Shown here: positions 57,401 to 64,000 of the stretch, piece after piece
Position numbering within the stretch: the first letter of the stretch is position 1
How the letters are laid out: each line of letters opens with the position of its first letter
Source: Cryphonectria parasitica EP155
Lineage: Eukaryota; Ascomycota; Sordariomycetes; Diaporthales; Cryphonectriaceae
Assembly: GCF_011745365.1 (NCBI RefSeq)
Contig: NW_024468909.1
Location: forward strand, 6,510,001 to 6,574,000
DNA length: 64,000 bases
Reading direction: 5' to 3'
Program-made: the position numbers and the translations under genes
Notes under the pieces: model-generated
Told to the model about the DNA's origin: nothing
Databases searched by the model: none
Seen by the model: only the letters and a program-made list of their open reading frames with translations

Positions 57401-60400
57401 AATGATCTGACAGTCTGCACTCGCCACATTGTTCTGCCGCGATCGAGCGTCGGCCACACTATCCAATGAGATCGGCGTTGCGGCGCGTCGGTTGTGTCGG
57501 CATGGGAATCAACAAGGTAAGGCTTCTGGGGCAGAGAGATTTAGGGGGATCGGGGGTTACATAAGTCCAGTCGTGCCGTGCAGATCCTACAGTACATACC
57601 ACGTCGATCATCAGAGACCGAAGCATGCATATGCTGCTGCTTGTGTGCCCCTCGGTGAATGAGCTGGCAGCAGACAGGTTGTAATATGATCATGTCTGTA
57701 GCGCAGAGGTATACCTGTGTTGTTGGCCGCGTAGAATGCAAGCAACTGCTGGCCTAGTACGGCCGTTTCTTTGAGATTATAGGTAATATCTGGGTGGACC
57801 ACACCTACATGGCAATGCTCGCCTCCTCCAAAGCGAGGCATGGCATGCATGATATCTCCCAACCGGACTTGACTCTCCGACAGGCTTGCCATCAGGAATT
57901 AAGGTTGCCACGGGGCGCCATGCATGGTCAACGATTCGGTATAAGAATATGGCTCGGCTGTCGTTCGTCAAACGCGTGCAGATGTGATGGTCCGCGAAAG
58001 GCTAGTTGAAAGTCCACAGACTTTTAGTAGCGGGCTACGCACTGCATCGTAACCCAGCACGCAAGTCAACCTTTCCGAGCGGCAGGAGCATATAGCCCAC
58101 GCGGTAGCAGCAGCATGGTTGATTGAGTGGAGCTGATTGCTGAAACCAGGAGATAGGAGAGCAAAGGAAAAAAGACAAAGGGGCTCATGGGATTGAAGAT
58201 TTTTGTTTGGTTATATCACTATCAATTGTGTGGAAGCGTGATCCTTGTTCCTTTGTGAAAGGGGAAGTACGATGTGCACCGGGCTTGTGATCAGTTGAAA
58301 GTATCTCCAGTGGCAGAGTGAAGCTACTGTGGTATGCGTTATGACCAATTGAAGCTCTGTGGGTGGGGTCACTAGGGCAACAGGCTCTCTAGGTCCTGCT
58401 GCATAGCAGTTTCTGGCGAAGAAGGGGGCCCAAGCCCAGGAGGAGTCTTGGATGTCTTGGTTTATCGCTACCACTGAGTTTCTAAACTCCAATTTGCCAT
58501 AACCCGCCAAGTCAGTCACTTACCAAGCCCCATCTATAACGTGCTACCACCAGTGCTACCTTACTCCGTCTCACCACACAAACAGACTTTGGTCAGTTGC
58601 TGGAACAGTTGCACCTCTTGCCCCACCTGGTGCACTACCAGGCCTGCTTTTCTCTCTTTATCCGAGGCACGAGGCCACGAGATACATCAAAGGTCATGGC
58701 ACCACGTTGCACCGCAACGTTAATTGGCCGGCGGGGACTTCGCCGACATTTGAGGCCTAGCTACCACCATACACGTGCCATAGTAAACTGCAGGCCAGCC
58801 GAGCAGAGGGGGCAGAGGGTGGGAAACGCCATGGTAGCCCGTCACAACTTGCCGATGGGTGGGCGATTTCCAGATTCAAAGTTCGAGTCTCCATCTTCCA
58901 AAATGCACGCTTGGCTGCTTTGGCCAGTTATTTTCACGCTTGTCAAATGCTATGTAGCAACGCGGCATCGGCAGGGGTTCCAAGGACGCCATATGGGCTC
59001 CCTCATCTTATCGAGAGATCGAAGACAGCATTCTGGTATTTTTTTTCTCTCAAGAAGCCAAATTTTCAAATTTTAACGGTCTCCAGATGGTGTTCTAGCA
59101 AATCTCGATCCCGGCGCCCTGGGACGACGAACCCATGTGGGTCAGCGCCTGACTCCACTACTGCACATCAACTACGATCACCCGGTAGTGCACCTGTTTC
59201 CGATTGTTTCGCTGCCCACTTTAAGTCCTATCTCCTAGGGCTTCATCAATCTTTTCTTTTTGTTCCTTCGATCGATGTGAGCAGGCAGATGATTCCCCTT
59301 ATCATGATCTTGGCGTAGCCACTATAATGAGTCAACACGGCACCTGGATGTGATGACAAAGCTCAGAGCAGGTAGAGATGATCTCAGGTTCGCCAGAAAA
59401 GGTCTACTCGTGGGTTCCAGGATTTCGGCGCAGCGTCAATAAGTCCTGCCACAGAACCTATCAGCGCCTACTCCTAATATGATGTACGATACACGTACCC
59501 GTTTCACTGCATGGTTTTCCCTAGCCGCCACTGGGATGACGGGCGGGATCAAATGCCAGTCTCACCTCTCTTCATGCCATCAAGACATGTCTTCGTCATC
59601 GCTTGGGGGCAGCCAGGATTGGATGACGGATTATTGTACTGCACTTGAAGATCTCCATGTCATCGTTTCATGATCTCGATGAACTTAAGGCGGAGGAAAG
59701 GTCCGGCGGCCCTAGTCAGGGCCAAAGAACCATGCGGATAGTTCCTACCGGCTCCGGATTTCCGAAATCGGATCCGAAGACAAGAGCCTCCATCCCAGTA
59801 CACGCTTCTACTTCTTGATGCTACTAGTAGTAGTGGGTTCCTACTACCACCGCTCAATTCTTGAATGCTTCAGTGAGTCGGAACCCAAGAACACTTTGAT
59901 GACTCCGACGTACCAGGAAACTTCCCGTCCCCAGTCAAGATTGCATCAGTGATTTGTACATACCGGGAAAACAGAAAGACGAAGCAAGTCCTTGGATGCA
60001 ATTCCACCAACGCAGCACGAGCGCCCACGCTAATACGCGACTTGCATGGCACAACGAATAGTTACGTCGATGCCAATTTACAAGTTGCCCAATTGGATAC
60101 AACCATGAGACTCGGACGACGACCAGCCACCAATTATCTCTCCCCTCTCTACAGCCTGCCCATAGAGTTCACTCGAAATCAAGGCTGTCATCGCTGCACG
60201 GCAGGGAGTGGCTCAGTGTCCAGCTGAACATCGCCAAACTAGGCTGTCTGGCTACTCAAGTACCTTGCAAGTTATCACGAAAACCTGTTCACCATGCTGG
60301 CTGGAAGAAGTATTGCTTCTTGCATAGGCCCCCCTTCTTGCAAACCAATACTCCATGAAACTCACTTGTTACCCCTTTGATTCAGCTCGCTCAATTCAAT

Positions 60401-61038
60401 TACCACCAGCATCACTAACCTTAACCTTCCATCATTGGACAAATTAAATATTAAGTCCTACTCATGTCTAATGATGAGGATCGATGAGATGCGATTATTG
60501 ATCCAATTTAAGTCGCCGATTATACTAGAACAGGAACATATAGAGCTATTAGTAAGACGTAGGTGGCTGGTACGGCTGACTACCTCCCGGTGTCTCTACA
60601 CATTCATTTGCAGCATCTGCAAAGCAGGGACAGCAATTCACATTTTAAACCTCCATCACCAAGCAGATGTATCACAGCACCAAAAAAGATGTCTTGTGGT
60701 GGAATGGACCTCTCATGTATGAGCTGCCCCCTGCTTTCAATCTACTCTTGTACATAAAGTAGCCATCCAGGAAGACAACTGAAAGAAGATAGATTCTATG
60801 ATTATCAAGTAGCGTAGATGTCCATATGGTTTACATTTTGTAAATTGCTGCAATAAAGCCCAAGGCGTCTAGACACATGACTGAATGTGCTTGTCCTCTC
60901 ACTCTACAGTCTCATGAAAACCCTGTTGAGACCTCACCCCAGCTCATCTCTCCCTCTCTCCCTCTCTCTTCAAGCCAAGGTACCACAAGGAATGTCTTTA
61001 CCAGCGATGACCCTGCACCCAAATATAACATCATCATC
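54424..61038. other. Gene-poor right arm, part 3
   Basis: No supported gene apart from the palindrome cluster. There is a C run at about 56224-56234 and a CCGGATTTCCGAAATCGG string near 59754-59771 that resembles paired CGG half-sites of Zn2Cys6 regulators. Open frames at 55105-55587, 55457-55987 and 58597-59076 (+) show no recognisable domain. Confidence 0.5.
54843..54982 (-). promoter_or_regulatory. GTACGTAC palindrome cluster
   Basis: Four copies of GTACGTAC (54843, 54859, 54958, 54970) and one 12-nt palindrome GTACTGCAGTAC (54871-54882) lie within 140 bp. The 13-mer CCACAGTACGTAC (54854-54866) recurs inverted at 54970-54982. The cluster is 420-560 bp upstream of the small CxxC gene. It is a good candidate for a dimeric transcription-factor site, though the factor is not identified. 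Confidence 0.55.
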
Positions 61039-61841
61039 ATGGCATTAGATCACTTGCCACTTCTTCCGTTCCCTTCCTGAGGAAGTTGCAAGTCCACGTT
61101 GGCGGACCCTGACATGATTCCTGGTGAGAAGGTCTGGCTTCCCGGCAGGTCATTCGACAGCGTCTTCATATTATGAATCCAGGCGGATGAGTGGCATACT
61201 GGGCCACCCATGGAGCCTGTCCCAGAGGAGCTCTACATCAGGACTAACCTCAAGTACGACACAATCACATCCACGAACCGTGTCCCGTGATTGAACATCC
61301 TGGGGGATCTGAAAGGGCTACATGGCATTGATGGCATGTTTCCTGCCTGGTCGCCCGACATGGAGCACTGGTTCCATCGCACCCAGGACCTCGAGTTCCT
61401 TGCCTCGGAGGAACCAACCCGCCTGAGGCCCCTTCGAACACTGGGTCTTGGCTCCACATCCGTGTCTGAAGCGTATCACGCTCGTTTGCCATGTCAGTCA
61501 TTACCGTCTTCCCATCGCACAACTTCTTCTGCTCGGCGTGCCCCTGCCACAAGACCAAATCTCATGCGAACCCGGCATCTCGACGAGTTCCCCTGGCCGA
61601 ATTCGAGCCGCTAATACCACAGTTGCTAGATTCTGAGTCAACAAATCTTTTACTCCAATCTATCAAGGACACACGGGTGGTGGTGCGAGACGTGGTTGAC
61701 TTGTACAAGGAGACGCCGGTGGATAGAGGTGACCCGCATACCCCAACGGTTAGAGTCGAGCTGGAAGTATTCCGGCCCAATCCTAGTGATTGTGGCAGCT
61801 ACAAAACAATCAGATTAGACCAGAATGAGATTCACAAGTGA
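61039..61841 (+). pseudogene. Degenerate coding relic, family not recognised
   Basis: One frame from ATG 61039 reads protein-like through three in-frame TGA codons (61078, 61174 and 61288). It includes PEELYIRTNLKYDTI and LNILGDLKGLHGID, then WSPDMEHWFHRTQDLEFLAS. A frame change somewhere near 61.45-61.5 kb leads into a second protein-like stretch (LAEFEPLIPQLLDSESTN, VVRDVVDLYKETPVDRGD) ending at 61841. All three stops are TGA, which can arise from CGA by a C-to-T change. The repeated Trp/His/Leu pattern distantly recalls 2EXR-type fungal proteins, but this is a weak impression. It is probably a decayed gene copy. Confidence 0.4.
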
Positions 61842-64000
61842 CCCTCTGATGATGGTGACGAGGGCAATTTCTTAGTCACGGTGTCGAACTCTTAAGTTGG
61901 AGCGTGTGCCGTAAGTTTTACGATTGGCTAGAGAGCCCAGTTATTCAATTACCAAATTCGTTTGACCTCAGATGTCGTGACTGAGCCCCCGAGATGAAGG
62001 GAGCCTCCACAATTTATCTATATTGTTACTGTTGTTATAACGCGTCTCACTGTAGGTCTCTCAGTATATCCTCATGCCCAGACGATAATGTCATGCATTT
62101 GTCTGTAAGCACGAAAGCAATGTGATATATAACCCTATTTTCGCTTCCCTTATGATGACAGCTGTCGTTGAAGCAACGTATGACCGGCTTACTACATAGA
62201 AAGAAAAAAAATTGAAATATGCGATAAATTCGCAGTCTTTGACCAAGACTGGCGAGTCAGACTCCTCAATAGATGCCCAAAGTAAATTGTGGCCTCAAGT
62301 TGCACTCAGTTCGAGGTCCACCAAACTCTATGCAAGTCTCGGGCCCATACATTTTGTTTACGTACCTCTCCACCTTGGCAGAGACAGAACATTGAAAAAG
62401 AAGCTTTCCCACTAAAACACTATGCAATGCCCAACAGTCTCGGTGGTCCCCGAAACAGTGCTGTTTATGCATCCATCAATCCGGGTCCAGGAGAAAGGGA
62501 GACCAACAGCCACCCCACCAGGTTTAAAATGTGGACCCTCGAAGGACCCCTTTTCCTTCTTTCCTTCTTTTTATTTTTATAAAGCTTCCCGGCCCACAAG
62601 GGCCCTGATAAGGTGCCTGAGACTAGCCAAGCAACTGAGCCTCCCTACGCCTGGCCTATAGGATTTCGCTCTTGCTGGATCGTAGTTGTACTGTACTCCT
62701 AGCCTCACACGAGGGCGCCGGTGCCCCGTTTCAAGTACACAGCCCGGCCGCCCGCTACACAGCCCTGAAAATGTATCCATCCATCAACCCATTCGCCGCT
62801 GAGGGCAGGGCAAGATGGACTAGAACGGTATTTGCCTGTTGTTGCTAGGTCCAGGACGGAAGGCGGATTTTTTTGACTTTGGGCTGTTGACCTAGAGTGG
62901 CCGGGGTCTTGTCTGTGCTGGGATCTCAATATTCCTGAGTATAGCATTGACAGTGGGCGAGACTCTGCCTGGTGGCTTCGGGCAATGTGGGCACGACAAG
63001 ACGTGTCTGATGTTGAGCATGTGAGATTTTGCAACCCAGTGAAATATGGCTCCGTTTTAGGATTGGGTTGATATCCTGGAATACATGTCTGACACGCTAC
63101 CATGAGGCTTGAGAAGGGGATAAAGAAGGGACGGGGCCTTATGTTCAAGTGTCTTGTGCTTCGAAAGACGTTCCTGCTGGAGGATGCTCAAATGTTCTGC
63201 AGCTCTTGTGAGAATGACATTTTTATCCCGTCGTGTTTCGTGTTTCGTCACACGAGCCGGTGTGGAAACGAATGCCCAAGGTGGTCCTGTTCTACTCCCA
63301 TCATTGTGTAATGTCTCAGCTTCAGCTGCCTGCTGTCAGAAGCTCGGTGGTCAATTCCTGACGAGTTGTGTATTTGGGGGCTCATTTGAACCTATAGTTT
63401 TGTGGCCGAGGATGGTGATATCAAGATGGGTACTCAGGGCATCCCAATTTCAAGGATGATCTCTGGCCGACTTGATAACCGGTCAATAGAAACAACATTT
63501 CAACATTTCGAGAAATGAGAGGGATGTATGCACTGGACACGGTGATGAGACACGTCGAGACGTGACGACGTATCCAGATTTCCAGCCTAGGCTCCTATAA
63601 AATCTGAATGTCGTCGGCTTTCGGGGTTATTCCTCCGTTCCAGCCCAAATTCAGACAGTCCTTCGTTGTCCAGGGAGCGATGTGAGCAGCGCAGCAAGCG
63701 GACACCCTCTCCTTCGTCGTGGGCCGCTACAAGATGCCTGTCTCCGTAAGGAACGTCGCCTGTGTAGCTGAAAACGTGTCCATGCTTTCTGACTTTTGGT
63801 AATCATAAGTCTCTCGTTGAAAGATACTGGTTTTATGCTTGAAGTACCATTTCTCTATATCGAACGCATGGCCAGTCACCTAAGGCCCCATAAAAAGGGT
63901 GGTTGGTAGTCCAAGTTGCGAAGTTGCTGAGTTTTACTCTGATCGACCGGCTAGTGTTCTCAAGACGTCCTCGGATAGCAACACTGTTCTATGAACTGGC
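61842..64000. other. Right end of window, no supported gene
   Basis: AT-richer at 61.9-62.2 kb, then mixed composition. No recognisable coding sequence, RNA gene or large repeat was found. Confidence 0.5.

Noticed and set aside
1..64000. CRISPR arrays, operons, prophage or bacterial mobile elements
   Set aside because: Spliced eukaryotic genes throughout; no repeat-spacer pattern is present.

Overview
The window is nuclear DNA of a filamentous ascomycete (Pezizomycotina, probably a Sordariomycete; this is inference). The genes have short introns (about 50-105 nt) with CTGAC/CTAAC branch sites, AG-terminated acceptors and small exons. The protein set also fits: a TeaR-type prenylated cell-end protein, a mitochondrial ClpP (absent from baker's yeast), a cAMP-receptor-like GPCR and a fungal F-box-like protein. 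I rebuilt 15 protein-coding loci, most of them spliced, plus one degenerate coding relic. Exon limits come from splice signals and reading-frame continuity, not from transcripts.

Layout. 0-17 kb is a housekeeping block: a LOA1/VPS66-type acyltransferase (+), ILV3 dihydroxyacid dehydratase (-), mitochondrial ClpP (-) sharing a 293-bp divergent promoter with a mitochondrially targeted unknown protein (+), a small membrane protein (-), sterol O-acyltransferase ARE (+) and a J-domain protein (-). 17.2-27.6 kb is a gene desert of about 10.4 kb, rich in microsatellites and G/C homopolymers. It lies between the 5' ends of the J-protein gene and a cAMP-receptor-like GPCR gene (+). 29.6-34.5 kb holds a medium-chain reductase (-), a calcineurin-like phosphoesterase (-) and a short-chain dehydrogenase (+) with a frameshift. 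34.7-36.0 kb is an inserted element of about 1.3 kb with 20-bp perfect terminal inverted repeats; its left part carries seven consecutive short perfect hairpins, and its AT-rich right part shows transition-only repeat divergence. 36.2-45.7 kb holds an F-box-like protein, teaR and PRI2 (DNA primase large subunit), all on +. 45.7-64 kb is almost empty. I support only a small two-CxxC protein gene (-), with an unusual GTACGTAC palindrome cluster upstream, and a degenerate relic near 61-61.8 kb.

Working together. No biosynthetic cluster or operon-like system is visible. Several genes serve the mitochondrion (ILV3, ClpP, unknown protein) or membrane lipid and polarity functions (LOA1, ARE, TeaR, GPCR). 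Regulatory signals that fit their genes are a Gcn4/CPC1-type TGAGTCA upstream of ILV3 and an MluI cell-cycle box (ACGCGT) upstream of PRI2. The least explained signals are the hairpin-array element, the recurring 11-12-mer GTACCATAGTA(G), and the GTACGTAC cluster.
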